A stretch of DNA of 39,931 nt from an uncultured Acidimicrobiales bacterium (lineage in GTDB: Bacteria; Actinomycetota; Acidimicrobiia; Acidimicrobiales; SZUA-35). The notes beneath the pieces were generated by a model. The model did not search any database. It worked only from the letters and a program-made list of their open reading frames with translations, and had not been told where the DNA came from. Shown in pieces: positions 39,884 to 39,931 of the stretch. The stretch's first letter is position 1; each line of letters opens with the position of its first letter. The translations under genes and the position numbers were made by a program. The stretch spans positions 1-39,931 of the forward strand of contig CALHCB010000202.1 of the NCBI GenBank assembly GCA_937930695.1. The letters run 5' to 3'.

Positions 39884-39931
39884 CTACTTCCCCACCCAGA
39901 TGACCATGAAGTCATCGATGGTGATGTCTGT
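39884..39931 (-). CDS. C-terminal end of a minus-strand gene (partial)
   Basis: Read on the minus strand, the last 48 bases encode TDITIDDFMVIWVGK and a TAG stop at 39886-39884. The open frame, the convergent hairpin just beyond the stop and the absence of any other gene there support a real C-terminus. Fifteen residues are too few to name the family. Confidence 0.5.
   Translation of the reverse strand, partial: TDITIDDFMVIWVGK

Overview
The window is 39.9 kb of high-GC, gene-dense bacterial chromosome with many GTG starts. The gene set points to an actinobacterium: a one-chain 2-oxoglutarate dehydrogenase E2-E1 fusion, the NucS mismatch endonuclease, a UvrD2-type helicase with an HRDC domain, two LLM-class (F420-type) oxidoreductases, a VanW protein with a Thr/Pro tail and a geranylgeranyl-reductase-family flavoprotein. 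Absence of mycolate or sporulation genes and the overall style would fit Acidimicrobiia, but this is inference. I saw no tRNA, rRNA, CRISPR array, phage or insertion sequence. No gap between genes exceeds about 150 bases.

Layout. 1-1878: end of a PrpF-family tautomerase followed by a LigI-type lactonase, a pair that fits protocatechuate 4,5-cleavage or gallate breakdown. 1880-3591 (-): an ECF sigma factor translationally coupled to a membrane-anchored candidate anti-sigma factor. 3683-4558: EamA transporter. 4562-5140 (-): a thioredoxin-fold lipoprotein interrupted by one in-frame TGA exactly where the first active-site Cys belongs. 5251-9189: UvrD2 helicase, a D-2-hydroxyacid dehydrogenase and a FetB-like permease. 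9234-13218: quinone reductase, thioesterase, exonuclease III, a DsbA/FrnE-like protein and an MTA/SAH-type nucleosidase. 13237-16980: the 1247-residue 2-oxoglutarate dehydrogenase fusion. 17041-25210: HAD hydrolase, NYN RNase-like protein with a histone-H1-like tail, EttA, a small Cys/His protein, CysQ-like phosphatase, enoyl-CoA hydratase, UbiB-family kinase and NucS. 25216-28015: AAC(3)-family acetyltransferase, a tandem hairpin repeat, and a hydratase plus dehydrogenase pair that forms a split beta-oxidation module. 28055-39811: VanW protein, geranylgeranyl-reductase-like flavoprotein, two LLM oxidoreductases, pyruvate carboxylase, acyl-CoA synthetase and an unknown membrane protein. The last 48 bases hold the end of another gene on the minus strand.

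Two signals stand out. First, the TGA in the 4562-5140 gene sits in a WAPG-U-x-x-C context and is followed, 26 nt later, by a 7-bp hairpin with a GGUC loop, the layout of a bacterial SECIS element. This gene is therefore a strong candidate selenoprotein that standard gene callers would split or call a pseudogene. Second, about half of the genes that begin a transcription unit have a TAnnnT box 6-8 nt before the start codon and no ribosome binding site, which indicates widespread leaderless transcription. In one place (11864-11873) two divergent boxes share the same TA, giving a probable bidirectional promoter.
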